Source of the DNA: Gemmatimonas groenlandica | GTDB taxonomy: Bacteria; Gemmatimonadota; Gemmatimonadetes; Gemmatimonadales; Gemmatimonadaceae | DNA length: 64,000 bases | NCBI RefSeq assembly: GCF_013004105.1 | Contig: NZ_CP053085.1 | Location: 2,356,001 to 2,420,000, forward strand | Direction: 5' to 3' | Shown here: piece by piece, positions 42,214 through 50,914 of the stretch | Numbering within the stretch: position 1 is the stretch's first letter | How the letters are laid out: each line of letters opens with the position of its first letter | Program-made: the position numbers and the translations under genes | The notes under the pieces: generated by a model | What the model was told of the DNA's origin: nothing | What the model saw: the letters and a program-made list of their open reading frames with translations, nothing else | Databases searched by the model: none

Positions 42214-42299
42214 CGTTACTCCATCGGAAAGGCAACATCGCGCGGTGATTCAACAGACTTCGAAAACATGAAGCGGCAGAGTGCGCCGTGCAACAAGAC

Positions 42300-43574
42300 C
42301 TACCCCTCACCCCACCGGTTTGAACAGGGCAGCGCCTCCCGTGAGATCCGCTCACCGCGAACCTGGACTACTCCCAGAAGCGGAACCGACATGACGCCCT
42401 CGATGCGAAGGGGGCCCGTCGCGCCCTGCACGACGCGCAGCGGGCGAGTAACCGAGAAGAGCAGCGGATCATTCGCCGCCTTCGCCGCCGATCCTCGATG
42501 CACACCCAAGCGATCGCGCTCCTCCTGTGAGAGAATGACGTCGACGAGTCCCGGATCGATGCCGACCTGCCACTCGCCAACACCGTTCGCGGGAGTACGC
42601 GAGTGCCACGCGACATTCACGTACGAAACCGCCGCACCGCGAACATCATGACAACTCAGCGCCAAGTGTGACACTGCAGTCGCGGCGGCGGCATCCGCCG
42701 CGTACCCCTCGGGCAATGGCGCCTCGAGCGTGTTGTCCGACGAATCGCGCTGAGGGTAGTCCATGCTCGCCACGGTCGATCCCACGCGCAGGAACATCGT
42801 GCGCGACGCCAGGCCATCGACTAGTACGTCCAGTCGGAATGTGCCGGAGATCGGGATTCGTAGCGAGCGTGCCCGCGCGATCTCGAACTCCTCGCCGGCG
42901 CGACCGATAAACGACGTGACTGGGTAGCGGCCTGCCAAGGCGGTATCGGCCCTGATGCGGTTGATCCAGTCACGCGCCGCTACAGTGTCCGGCTCTCGAC
43001 CCCAAGATGGCAACGCATCGTAGAACGACAGCAATGCTTGCGCGCTCAAACGCGGCTCACGGGAATGCACACCAACTCCTCGCGGCGCATCGCGGTACGG
43101 CTGAAAGTGCGCGCCGGTGATGTCGAAGGTGGGAATGCCTCGCGCCCACTCGGCCCGCGGACGCAACCGTGCGCGAAATAGTCCGCTCAGCGAATCGGGG
43201 AGCCACCGGGCACTTCGACTCCATGCCACCGGACGACAGTCGGCCGCATAGTCCCAAGGCACCAGCACCACCTCGCGCGTATCGCGAGGCAAAGCAGCGC
43301 GCGCTCGATTGCCCACGCGGTCGACTCGAACGCGCTGTCCATACGCCACGCGCGACGCACCGGCGCCGGAATGCCCCGTGGCCACGATCGGACGATGTGA
43401 TCCATCGCCTGCCAGGACCGTGTCGGCTAAAGGCGAGCCGATGAACGCGATCATCAACGCATCGTTGATCTCCCATGGCGCCACCAGCGAGCAGGCGGCG
43501 GCCGAACGAGACAGGCCGGCCAGCATCATTGCGATCGCGGCCCAACGGTATGGCAAGGTCAAGCGTGCTTTCAT
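42300..43574 (-). CDS. Secreted protein of unknown function
   Basis: 424 residues from the ATG at 43574, preceded by GGCGGA; an ATG at 43610 would add twelve residues before the signal peptide (LPYRWAAIAMMLAGLSRSAAA). No domain was recognised. The N-terminal part (ACSLVAPWEINDALMIAFIG) and a middle block with VTSFIGRAGEEFEIARA suggest a beta-rich periplasmic protein. The first part (VLVPWDYAADCRPVAWSRSARWL) and two cysteines suggest a disulfide. It is divergent from the metallo-beta-lactamase-fold lipoprotein, so the 47 bp between their starts should contain overlapping promoters. Confidence 0.7.
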   Translation of the reverse strand: MKARLTLPYRWAAIAMMLAGLSRSAAACSLVAPWEINDALMIAFIGSPLADTVLAGDGSHRPIVATGHSGAGASRVAYGQRVRVDRVGNRARAALPRDTREVVLVPWDYAADCRPVAWSRSARWLPDSLSGLFRARLRPRAEWARGIPTFDITGAHFQPYRDAPRGVGVHSREPRLSAQALLSFYDALPSWGREPDTVAARDWINRIRADTALAGRYPVTSFIGRAGEEFEIARARSLRIPISGTFRLDVLVDGLASRTMFLRVGSTVASMDYPQRDSSDNTLEAPLPEGYAADAAAATAVSHLALSCHDVRGAAVSYVNVAWHSRTPANGVGEWQVGIDPGLVDVILSQEERDRLGVHRGSAAKAANDPLLFSVTRPLRVVQGATGPLRIEGVMSVPLLGVVQVRGERISREALPCSNRWGEG

Positions 43575-43621
43575 CAGTTCCGCCCATTGAAGTGGCACTC
43601 GTCCTGTCACAGACTACGGCG

Positions 43622-44797
43622 GTGAAGCATTCGTGGTCAAGCACCGCACTCACCTGGCAGCGGCAGTCCCTTCGGCGGCGCCCGGGGCCGCTCGGCCGCG
43701 GGCTGGCGATGCTGACCGCCTGCGCCAGTCTCGCCGCCTGCCACTGGGTGCGCACAGGCGATCCCGCTCCCGTTCGCCCGGTCGCCGCGTCGCAGATCAA
43801 GGCCGTCGGCGAGTGCGCAACCACCGCCAGTTGTCACGACTCCGTCGACATGGTGGCCATGGGGGTCAGCGGATTTCTGTTCATCCCATGGCGCGACAGT
43901 ACGCAGCTCGTGATGACGCCGCCGTCGTACACCAACCCCACCCTCTGGTGGACGGTGTTCGGCAACTGGCTGTTCGGTTCGTCCTCGAACGACGCGCGCA
44001 TTGCCCGGCGGTTGCGTGACCTCCCCGCGGCGGGGCCCGAGCGCCTGTCGCGCGTGCGCGCCGTGCTCGTGGGCCACGGACACTACGATCATGTCATGGA
44101 CCTGCCGCCGCTCGCGCGCGCTCTGCCCAACGCCGTGGTCTACGGCAGTCGCTCCGTGGTGAACACGCTCAACGCCGTACCGGAGTTTCGCGGTGCATCT
44201 CAGGCGCCATCGCGCCTGGTATCGGTGGACTCGCTGGCCGGCGTGACCGCCGATCAACCCGGACGCGACATCCCCGTGGGCGACATGGTGCGCGTGCGTG
44301 CGATCGCGTGGGAACATGCACCGAACTTCGGCACGCATGTCATCGCCCGCGGCACGGTCGAATCGGCTAGGTCGACGCTTCCGCGCGGCCTTTTCGGATG
44401 GAAGCTCGGGCGCGTGTATGCCTACGCGATTGATCTGCTCGATCGCGATGGCCACGTCGGCAGTCGTATCGTGGTCCACGACGCCGGCGCGTCACCCGAA
44501 GTGGTGCGGCGGGCTGTGCGTGTGATCGGCACCATGCCGTCGGCGCGAACCACGGTCGTGGTGATCACGGCTGCCAACTTCGATCAGGAACCGTCGTATC
44601 CCGACATCCTGCTCGCCAGCCTCGCGCCGCAGCACGTGCTGCTCGGGCATTGGGAAGACTTCTTCCGGTCGCCCGAAAAGGAGGAGCGAGTAGCGCGCGG
44701 CATTCGCGGGCAACGACTCATCGATGTCGTGCAGCGATACCAGGGCGATCGGTGGACGGCCCTTCGCGCCGGCGCCACGCTGCGGGTGCGCTACTAG
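43622..44797 (+). CDS. Metallo-beta-lactamase-fold lipoprotein
   Basis: 391 residues from the GTG at 43622. The start is uncertain: the frame is open from 43475, but only a start near here leaves a normal signal peptide before lipobox ASLAAC. The metallo-beta-lactamase zinc motif is GHGHYDHVMDLP, followed by EHAPNFG (third His), VHDAGASPEVV (bridging Asp) and a closing LGHWEDFF. The MDLP variant and overall layout resemble UlaG/NAPE-PLD-type enzymes, so a lipid or lactone phosphodiester substrate is conceivable. It is related in fold but not closely in sequence to the enzyme at 10310-11347. Confidence 0.78.
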   Translation: MKHSWSSTALTWQRQSLRRRPGPLGRGLAMLTACASLAACHWVRTGDPAPVRPVAASQIKAVGECATTASCHDSVDMVAMGVSGFLFIPWRDSTQLVMTPPSYTNPTLWWTVFGNWLFGSSSNDARIARRLRDLPAAGPERLSRVRAVLVGHGHYDHVMDLPPLARALPNAVVYGSRSVVNTLNAVPEFRGASQAPSRLVSVDSLAGVTADQPGRDIPVGDMVRVRAIAWEHAPNFGTHVIARGTVESARSTLPRGLFGWKLGRVYAYAIDLLDRDGHVGSRIVVHDAGASPEVVRRAVRVIGTMPSARTTVVVITAANFDQEPSYPDILLASLAPQHVLLGHWEDFFRSPEKEERVARGIRGQRLIDVVQRYQGDRWTALRAGATLRVRY

Positions 44798-44960
44798 CGC
44801 GGTCGCGGTGGAACATCCTGGTGAAGGCGGGTACAAAAACGGATGCCCACACTCACTCTGACCCGAGCCGACGCGTCGTCGCGAGGCGCGACCGAGCCGC
44901 GTGTGTACGCGCGTCGATGCGGTGACCGGATCCTGGATGGGTCTGCGTAGGTCCAGCCCT

Positions 44961-44983
44961 GTGCCGAACCGTGTGTTCGGCAC
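44961..44983. repeat. Perfect 9-bp inverted repeat
   Basis: GTGCCGAAC (44961-44969) and GTTCGGCAC (44975-44983) flank a 5-base loop, CGTGT. It lies in the 296 bp gap between the lipoprotein gene ending at 44797 and the DksA-like gene. It may be an operator or an RNA hairpin. No T-run follows. Confidence 0.7.
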
Positions 44984-45007
44984 AACGACGTGCTGCCACG
45001 CCACCCA

Positions 45008-45045
45008 CCCCGCCTGCGCAATCCGAGCGCTGCGGGGTTTCTCTT
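45008..45045 (+). terminator. Probable Rho-independent terminator
   Basis: CCCCGC (45008-45013) and GCGGGG (45032-45037) form the outer stem, and an inner GCGC/GCGC stem with loop AATCCGA extends it. The descending arm is followed at once by TTTCTCTT. It is placed to end transcription from upstream or to attenuate the DksA-like gene starting at 45094. The remainder of the gap 44798-45093 shows no gene. Confidence 0.6.
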
Positions 45046-45093
45046 ATCCGACAACCACTCACGAGCCTACACTCGTGCTCTGAGGACACGTCC

Positions 45094-45390
45094 ATGAAGA
45101 CCCTGCACACCCTTTCGACGACCGAACTCCGCTGGCTCGTGAGCGAATTGAATACCGAGCGTGCGCGGCTTGATCGCGCGCTCGCGCTGGCCGACTTCGA
45201 TCCGAAGGAAATCGCGGTAGGAGTACATACCGAGACGGCTGCTCGCCGCGACGCGCTCGTGGCGGCGCTCGATCGCATCGGGGCCGGCACCTACGGTGCC
45301 TGCGAACGATGCTACCAGGACATTCCCTACGGACGCCTCATGGTCGTGCCGGAGGCGACGCTCTGCGTGGCATGCTTGGCGGGCAGTTAG
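45094..45390 (+). CDS. TraR/DksA-type zinc-finger protein
   Basis: 98 residues. An N-terminal helical hairpin (about 8-60) precedes a four-cysteine zinc finger, C70-x2-C73 in YGACERC and C91-x2-C94 in LCVACL, the layout of TraR/DksA-like regulators that enter the RNA polymerase secondary channel. The acidic tip residues of DksA are not clearly conserved, so a direct DksA role is unproven. The ATG at 45094 is chosen because it starts the helical domain; the frame is open from 44971 through non-coding-looking DNA including the inverted repeat. A VF530-like gene follows after 94 bp. Confidence 0.9.
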   Translation: MKTLHTLSTTELRWLVSELNTERARLDRALALADFDPKEIAVGVHTETAARRDALVAALDRIGAGTYGACERCYQDIPYGRLMVVPEATLCVACLAGS

Positions 45391-45484
45391 CACCGTGTCT
45401 CCCGGCGCATGCGTCGGCATCGACTAGATTCCGTGATCAGGCGATCGTCCATGATTCAGTGCCCTTCACATACTTCCCGCGCCG

Positions 45485-45757
45485 ATGACAGAGCCGCGCC
45501 CCGTCGACCCCCTGCACGGCGTCACCCTCAAGGCGATGGTTGAGCATCTCGTCGAGCGGTACGGATGGGATGGACTCGGCGATCGCATCGACATCCGCTG
45601 CTTCACCCACGAACCGAGCGTGAATTCCTCGCTCAAGTTCCTGCGTAAAACTCCTTGGGCGCGCGCCAAGGTCGAGTCCCTGTACCTGCACTCGGCCGCG
45701 CACCCGCGGAAGACGCCGAAAGAGCCCGCAACGCCCACTTCGCCGGCCGGCGAGTAG
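45485..45757 (+). CDS. VF530 (DUF2132) family DNA-binding protein
   Basis: 90 residues matching the small VF530 family: DPLHGVTLKAMVEHLVERYGW, then GDRIDIRCFTHEPSVNSSLKFLRKTPWAR and VESLYL (quoted in parts). Family knowledge: VF530 from Vibrio fischeri has a helical fold proposed to bind DNA. The full expected length is present plus a short Lys/Pro-rich tail (HPRKTPKEPATPTSPAGE). Its role here is unknown; there is no obvious operon partner, since the next gene is convergent 7 bp away. Confidence 0.9.
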   Translation: MTEPRPVDPLHGVTLKAMVEHLVERYGWDGLGDRIDIRCFTHEPSVNSSLKFLRKTPWARAKVESLYLHSAAHPRKTPKEPATPTSPAGE

Positions 45758-45763
45758 CGCCCC

Positions 45764-46240
45764 CTACCCGCCGCAGCTCACCCGCTTCATGCGAATGTCC
45801 ATGCCGCGCGTCTTGCCATCGCGCACTGCCGAAATGCGCGCCACGATGGAGTCGGCGGACAACCGGCGATAGGCGATTCGCTGCGGAAAGTCGTGCGTCG
45901 GATTTTCGAAGACCGCCAGGGTATCTGATGTCATCACGGCGGGGAATGCCGTGGGCGCCCGCCCGTTGGGCTGCGCCACATATGCAAGGCGTCCACTGTC
46001 GGTCACGATGCGCAGCGATTCCCACGCGCGCATCGCTCCTCCGCCCACGGTGCGACTCATGCCCACCATCGCGCCCCCCGCCGGTGCCATCCACGTTTCG
46101 TGCGTGATGGTGCCCCCCGATCGCTGCTCCCAGCATCCGGCCATCCAGCCGAGACGCGCGACGTTTACCGTGGGTGGCTGCCCGGGCAGTGCAGCGACGA
46201 AGAAGGCCAGACTGACCACGACTCGCACGCGAAGCGACAT
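45764..46240 (-). CDS. DUF6265 secreted protein
   Basis: 158 residues with a signal peptide (VVVSLAFFVAALPG). It shows the DUF6265 pattern: LGWMAGCWEQRSGG, ETWMAPAGGAMVGMSRTV, WESLRIV, LAYVAQPNGRAPTAF, FENPTHDFPQRIAYRR and a C-terminal RMKRV. The fold is predicted lipocalin-like beta-barrel; the function is unknown. The gene is divergent from the DUF4142 lipoprotein, with a 269 bp gap (46241-46509) that shows one short inverted repeat (CGTTCC/GGAACG near 46469-46485) and no gene. Confidence 0.88.
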   Translation of the reverse strand: MSLRVRVVVSLAFFVAALPGQPPTVNVARLGWMAGCWEQRSGGTITHETWMAPAGGAMVGMSRTVGGGAMRAWESLRIVTDSGRLAYVAQPNGRAPTAFPAVMTSDTLAVFENPTHDFPQRIAYRRLSADSIVARISAVRDGKTRGMDIRMKRVSCGG

Positions 46241-46509
46241 GGGACGACATACTCCGTAAGGAAGCGGGAACGCGCGACCGGTGAAACATCGCCGCTTTCA
46301 CGCGCAGCGCTCAAGTATCTTGCGAACTGTTTCACTTGCCACGTTGGTGATCCGCGTACCGCTCCCGCCCTGATGCGATGGATCGAGGTTTGCAACGCAT
46401 GGACTCGATACACCGGCTGACTAAGTCGCTTACGGCTGAGTCTGGCCTTCGGGTTCCCGTTCCAGTGCGGAACGGAATGCCCTCACCGAACACATAAGGA
46501 ATCGAGCCT

Positions 46510-47106
46510 ATGTCGCTAATCGCCCGTACCACCTTCCTGCTGTCCACGCTGGCCGTCGTCGCCGCCTGTGGCGAGAAAAAGGCCGAGAATACCATGGCCG
46601 ACACAACGGCCATGGCAGCGGATACCACCGCCATGGCCCCGGCCGAGGCGGCACCGCTCACCGATCCGAACATCGTGTACATCCTTGATCAGGCGAGCGC
46701 GTCTGATAGTGCCCGTGGCGCCCTGGCGAAGACGAAGGCCACGAGCAAGGACGTGCAGGACTTTGGAAAGATGATGGTTGGGGAACATCATGGCCTCAGG
46801 ACTGCCGGACTCGACCTCGCCAAAAAGCTCTCGGTGACGCCGATGGCGCCCGCTGGCGATCAGAGTGAGGCGATGGCCGCGCAGGAGATGTCGGTGCTCG
46901 AGTCCACCGCGAAGGGTGCGGCGTGGGACAAGGCGTACATCGACTACGAAGTGACCTACCATCAGGCCGTACTTGAAACGGCCACCAAGGCCCTCGGGAT
47001 CGCACAGAATCAGGAGCTGAAGGATCTCATCACCACGGCGGCGCCGGTGATTCAGAAGCATCTCGACCGTGCGCTCGAGCTGCAGAAAAAGATAAGCGCG
47101 ATGTAA
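46510..47106 (+). CDS. DUF4142 lipoprotein
   Basis: 198 residues. The lipobox is VVAAC, followed by a Met/Ala/Thr-rich linker (MADTTAMAADTTAMAPAEAAP) and a DUF4142 four-helix, ferritin-like bundle (about 55-198): ILDQASASDSARGALAKTK, VQDFGKMMVGEHHGLRTAG, AYIDYEVTYHQAVLE and VIQKHLDRALELQKK. The paired histidines (EHH, YHQ, KHL) recall ferritin-like metal sites, but DUF4142 function is unknown. AAGGAA lies about 10 bases upstream. It is followed directly by the DUF1415 gene, whose GTG begins immediately after this stop codon. Confidence 0.92.
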   Translation: MSLIARTTFLLSTLAVVAACGEKKAENTMADTTAMAADTTAMAPAEAAPLTDPNIVYILDQASASDSARGALAKTKATSKDVQDFGKMMVGEHHGLRTAGLDLAKKLSVTPMAPAGDQSEAMAAQEMSVLESTAKGAAWDKAYIDYEVTYHQAVLETATKALGIAQNQELKDLITTAAPVIQKHLDRALELQKKISAM

Positions 47107-47691
47107 GTGAGCTCCACTCCTGTGGATCTTCGCACGGTTGTGTCCGACGCCACTCGTTCCTGGTTGGAACGAGCGGTGATTGGGCTGCAGCTCTGTCCGT
47201 TTGCGAACGCGGTCTATCTGAAAGAACAGATTCGCATCACGGTCAGCCTGGCGAAGACCACGGGGGAACTGCGCGACGCCCTCGACATCGAGCTGCGTGC
47301 GCTGTCGCAGACGGATGCCACCGTGGTGGATACCACGCTGCTCATCCACCCGATGGTGCTCAATGATTTTCTCGACTTCAATGACTTTCTCGCCGTGGCC
47401 AATGATGCCGTGGAGGCCATGGGACTGCGCGGCGTGGTGCAAATCGCGAGCTTTCACCCGGCCTATCAGTTCGCCGGCACGTCGATGCACGACATCACGA
47501 ACTTCACCAATCGCTCGCCGTATCCCATGCTGCAGCTGTTGCGTGAAGCCAGCGTAAGTCGCGCGATCGCCGTGTACCCCGACGCGCACAACATCTACCG
47601 GCGCAACCTCGAAACCATGCGTCGCCTTGGCGCGGCGGGATGGGAAGAGCTGAAACTCGAGAGCCCAACGCTTCCCCATGGCGCTGAGTAG
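47107..47691 (+). CDS. DUF1415 family protein
   Basis: 194 residues from a GTG that abuts the previous stop (TAA then GTG), so the two genes are co-transcribed and likely translationally coupled. The DUF1415 signature is clear: TRSWLERAVIGLQLCPFANAV near the start, a middle LLIHPMVLNDFLDFNDFL, then IASFHPAYQFAG, NFTNRSPYPMLQLLREAS and a C-terminal YPDAHNIYRRN. It is cytoplasmic. The family is often found near metabolic genes but has no known activity. The downstream 47698 locus is a decayed gene on the other strand. Confidence 0.92.
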   Translation: MSSTPVDLRTVVSDATRSWLERAVIGLQLCPFANAVYLKEQIRITVSLAKTTGELRDALDIELRALSQTDATVVDTTLLIHPMVLNDFLDFNDFLAVANDAVEAMGLRGVVQIASFHPAYQFAGTSMHDITNFTNRSPYPMLQLLREASVSRAIAVYPDAHNIYRRNLETMRRLGAAGWEELKLESPTLPHGAE

Positions 47692-47697
47692 CGCGCG

Positions 47698-47984
47698 CTA
47701 CATCCTCGGCAGGTAGAACAACAGATCGAGTGATGCTGGCGTAAATCCCTGCATACGCAAGAGCATGCAGATCTGCGCGGTGTGACGCATCTCGTGAAAC
47801 ATCACTTGGTTGAACAGACCGCCGCGACATGAAACACCAGATCCTTGACGCTGTGAAACCGCGCCCCGTCGAGCAACGGTCGCGAGAGTACCTTGTCGGG
47901 CGCCTGCTCCAGCGCGGCCCACAGGTCACGTCGCGCGCGAACCACGTACGCGTAGACGTCGGCCGGGTTCATCGGTGAATTCAT
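47698..47984 (-). pseudogene. Decayed DinB-family gene (internal deletion plus frameshift)
   Basis: From the ATG at 47984 the frame encodes a DinB-like N-terminus (NPADVYAYVVRARRDLW to SVKDLVFHVAAV) but stops early near 47805. The typical DinB C-terminus, with its second metal His (QVMFHEMRHTAQICML) and LDLLFYLPRM, is in another frame and ends at 47698. Together they are about 97 residues against a usual 150-170, so roughly 55-60 codons are missing and the phase is changed at about 47820. The start overlaps the FMN reductase stop by ATGA, indicating that it was once part of that operon. Confidence 0.8.
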
Positions 47985-48538
47985 GGCGATCTGCTCTCAA
48001 GTGCCGCCGGTGATGTCACGGCCGCGCGCAGCGCTTCCAGCACTTCGCGGAGCACGTCGGTCAATGCTGTATCCTCCAGAATCTGTGCCGCATCAAGACG
48101 CCGGCCGTTCAACGCGACCACGCGGCTGGCCGCCGGCACCACTTGCGTCGACATCGTGCGCAGGATCTCCTCAAGGGCCGCAGGACCGTGCGCTGAGGCG
48201 CCCGACGCCGTCAGCAATCCCACCGGCTTGTGGTACATCTCCGGCGCACTGACCAACCAGTCGAGTACATTCTTGAGCGATCCCGGCACGCCGTGCGCGT
48301 ACTCCGGACTCGAGATCAACACCGCATCGGCGGCCCCCACCTGCGCGCGCAAGCGGGCCACGCTGTCGGGAGGAACCGCGCTCTCGTGGTCGAGGTCAGG
48401 ATTGAAGTGCGGGAGTGCGCCGAGTTCAGCGTACAGTTCAACCGCAAACACCGTGGGCGAAACCAGGGCCGCCGCGCGCAGCAACTCGGTATTGCTCGAC
48501 CGCGCGCGGAGGCTGCCGGAGATGGCGAGGATGCGCAT
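47981..48538 (-). CDS. NADPH-dependent FMN reductase-like flavoprotein
   Basis: 185 residues from the ATG at 48538. The flavodoxin-like fold is evident: phosphate-binding loop AISGSLRARSSNTELL near the N-terminus, LPHFNPDLD, the FMN-contacting ISSPEYAHGVPGSLKNVLDWLV and KPVGLLTASGASAHGP. Such enzymes use NAD(P)H to reduce FMN, quinones, azo compounds or metals. The reading frame in phase to 48703 crosses the next gene and is rejected. Its stop overlaps the DinB remnant's start; the barrel protein gene is 16 bp upstream on the same strand. Confidence 0.92.
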   Translation of the reverse strand: MRILAISGSLRARSSNTELLRAAALVSPTVFAVELYAELGALPHFNPDLDHESAVPPDSVARLRAQVGAADAVLISSPEYAHGVPGSLKNVLDWLVSAPEMYHKPVGLLTASGASAHGPAALEEILRTMSTQVVPAASRVVALNGRRLDAAQILEDTALTDVLREVLEALRAAVTSPAALESRSP

Positions 48539-48554
48539 CGTGCTCGATGCCGTG

Positions 48555-49187
48555 CTAGAAGAACACGCCCGCGCGCAGCGCGAGACTGCCGAACGATGCG
48601 TTCCAGACGTTCGAGCGTGAGGCGGGCACGACGATCGCTCCGCCGAGATTGCGCGCGTCCTGCGTCTGGCGCGCGTACTGAACCACGCCTTGCCACGAGG
48701 CACCCAGACTGAGCTGCGGCGTCACCATCCAACTGCCGCCCACCTCGCCGAAGGCGCCGGCGCCGAACGACTTCGTGGTGGATCGCGTCATCGGATCCAG
48801 CGAACTCGAGAACACGGGAATCTCGCGGCGATCGTGTGACGCGATCACACCGAGCGAGACGTATTGCAACACGTGCCCTTTCACCGGTCGATACCAGCGC
48901 GGACCGATCCGCACATTCAGCGACGACTCGTCGCTTCTGAGCCACGCGTCACCGGACGCGCGCGTGAGCCGGCCGTTCACATCGAGCAACAGCGCGCGAC
49001 GATCAGAGAAAAAGCGCAAGGCACCAACACCGCTCGCAGCGCCACTCCCCGTGCCGAGCGTGAACTCAGCACCCCACTGCCCCGCTCGAAACCCGGTGGA
49101 ATCGGACGGCGCCGTCTGTGCGCGAGCGGCGGCGGTAGGGACGGTGCTCAACAGGAGGGCACCGGCAAGAGTGACAAGACGTCGCAT
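48555..49187 (-). CDS. Small outer-membrane beta-barrel protein
   Basis: 210 residues from the ATG at 49187, chosen for the GGAG 7 bases upstream and for the signal peptide it yields (VTLAGALLLSTVPTAAARAQ). The mature protein is rich in alternating strands (WGAEFTLGTGSG, LNVRIGPRWYRPV, VLQYVSLGVIAS, LSLGASWQGVVQYAR) and ends in Phe (LALRAGVFF), the usual signal for outer-membrane barrel assembly. An eight-strand barrel seems likely. Its ligand is unknown. It lies between the FMN reductase and a histidine kinase, all on the minus strand. Confidence 0.82.
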   Translation of the reverse strand: MRRLVTLAGALLLSTVPTAAARAQTAPSDSTGFRAGQWGAEFTLGTGSGAASGVGALRFFSDRRALLLDVNGRLTRASGDAWLRSDESSLNVRIGPRWYRPVKGHVLQYVSLGVIASHDRREIPVFSSSLDPMTRSTTKSFGAGAFGEVGGSWMVTPQLSLGASWQGVVQYARQTQDARNLGGAIVVPASRSNVWNASFGSLALRAGVFF

Positions 49188-49253
49188 CGTGGCTCCGGCA
49201 AGAGGAAGACAATTCATCGGGACTCGACAAACTATCTCGCGGAACAGCGAAGG

Positions 49254-50759
49254 TCAGGCTCCGGATGGCGGCGTCGCCGACAGCCACACCTCGATCGTCG
49301 TCCCAACGCCGAGCGTACTCTCGACGAACACATCGCCGCCGTTCTCGCGCGCCACGCGCTGCACGGTGGCGAGCCCGAGGCCGGTGCCACCGCGCGCTTC
49401 CTTGGTGGTGACGAACGGATCAAAGATCCGGGGCAGTACGTCGGCGGGGATTCCGCACCCGCTATCACGTACCGCGAGGCGGACGTAGGAGCCGGCCGCC
49501 AGATTCGTTGCGCTCGCGCTGGCCCGACTGACCGTCTCCGCGGACAATGCGATGATGACCGAGCCAGTGGAGTCGATCGCATCGCGCGCGTTGACCACCA
49601 GGTTGAGGACGACCTGTTCGAACTGCGACACGTCCATGGTTAGCGCCGGCACTGCGGATACCTGCAACTCGAGGCTGCGCGCCGCGGTGAGGACACGTTC
49701 GCAAATCGGCCGCATGCGCTCCAACACGACCGCGGGATCGAACTGCTCCACCGTCATTGGCTTGTGCCGCGCGAAGTCGAGCAGTTGCCGGGTAAGCGCC
49801 GTGCCTTGACGCCCGGCCTCACTGATGGCGTCGAGTTCGGCCTGCAGCAGTGCCGGTGAACTGGCGACCTCACGGGCCGCGTCGGCAGCACTTACGACGA
49901 CCGTGAGAATGTTGTTGAAGTCGTGCGCCACGCCGCCCGCCAGACCACCCAGGCTTTCGAGCCGCCGTGAGTGCGACTCGCGCAGCTTGGCCGCATAGAG
50001 CTCCGCGCTTTGGCGCACACTGACCGCGCGTTCATGCTCGAGGGCTACGAACAGCAGCAGCGTCCCGAACAGCACGAGGGCGATCAAGTTTACCGCGACC
50101 ACCACGGCCGTGAGCATCGCCGCCGTTTCAATCGACCACGGTGCGACCCGCACCACGAGGTCGATCGCCAGCGCGGCCACTCGCGCGAACAGGGCCACGT
50201 GCAGCGCGCGCCACGTGAAGCCCGATTCGCGCGAGGGACTCAGCGTACCCAACGCATTGACGCCCGTTGGCCAGAGCGCGTACGCATACGGGAACGCACT
50301 CACGAGGCGCGACACCACGAACGTGAGCGCGGTTTCGGCGGCGGGGAAATAGTGTTTGGCGGTCTGATCGAGCACCGTGGTGAGCAGCCCGAGCGCGGCC
50401 CAGCGGGTCAGCGTGCGCGAGGATGGCGCCGCGGCGGTCTCGCCCTGAGACACGAGCTGTCGCGTGTGCCGCAGCAGCGGCGCCATGACGAAGTGCGACA
50501 CGTGCAGCGCAAGCACGCCCAGAAAGCGCACGCTCGCGTAGTCGGCGAATAGGTCGCGCCAGTAGAAGTAGCAGAACAGGTTGACCGCGACGAGCGTCTG
50601 CAAACCCCACACGACAGAGAGCGTCTGCATGATCGGGCGCCGGAGCCGGTTGGCCAGCAGCGTCATCACGACCATGAACGTGGCCGCGCACGCGAGGTGG
50701 AGAATCCACCGCACCTGCGCCGCGCTATCGTAGAGGGACGCGTTTACACCTGGATTCAC
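49254..50759 (-). CDS. Membrane sensor histidine kinase
   Basis: 501 residues. Seven or so hydrophobic helices (about 17-240) form an MHYT- or 7TM-like sensor region without a recognised domain name. A short coiled coil leads to the phospho-acceptor segment GGVAHDFNN (H279), then N-box NLVVNARDAI, DSGCGIP, and PFVTTKEARGGTGLGL of the ATPase domain. There is no receiver domain and no response regulator next to it, so its partner is elsewhere. The ATPase and H-box regions are close in sequence to the hybrid kinase at 23814, indicating a shared subfamily. It is divergent from the 50915 gene with 155 bp between. Confidence 0.92.
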   Translation of the reverse strand: MNPGVNASLYDSAAQVRWILHLACAATFMVVMTLLANRLRRPIMQTLSVVWGLQTLVAVNLFCYFYWRDLFADYASVRFLGVLALHVSHFVMAPLLRHTRQLVSQGETAAAPSSRTLTRWAALGLLTTVLDQTAKHYFPAAETALTFVVSRLVSAFPYAYALWPTGVNALGTLSPSRESGFTWRALHVALFARVAALAIDLVVRVAPWSIETAAMLTAVVVAVNLIALVLFGTLLLFVALEHERAVSVRQSAELYAAKLRESHSRRLESLGGLAGGVAHDFNNILTVVVSAADAAREVASSPALLQAELDAISEAGRQGTALTRQLLDFARHKPMTVEQFDPAVVLERMRPICERVLTAARSLELQVSAVPALTMDVSQFEQVVLNLVVNARDAIDSTGSVIIALSAETVSRASASATNLAAGSYVRLAVRDSGCGIPADVLPRIFDPFVTTKEARGGTGLGLATVQRVARENGGDVFVESTLGVGTTIEVWLSATPPSGA

Positions 50760-50914
50760 GGAACGCTGGCGGCGACGCAGACAGAGGGACGAACCGACGG
50801 TCGAGGCTCATCCGTAAGCTACGTGAGGTGCACAGGGGGAGATAGGGAGGGAGATGGGCACCCGTTCACATTCACGGCGCTATATTCTCGCTCGTCCCTT
50901 TTCCGAGTGAGCGC

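Noticed and set aside
44960-45040. Hairpins before the DksA-like gene considered as a tRNA gene
   Set aside because: No acceptor, D-arm or T-arm (GTTCGAATC-like) arrangement can be formed.
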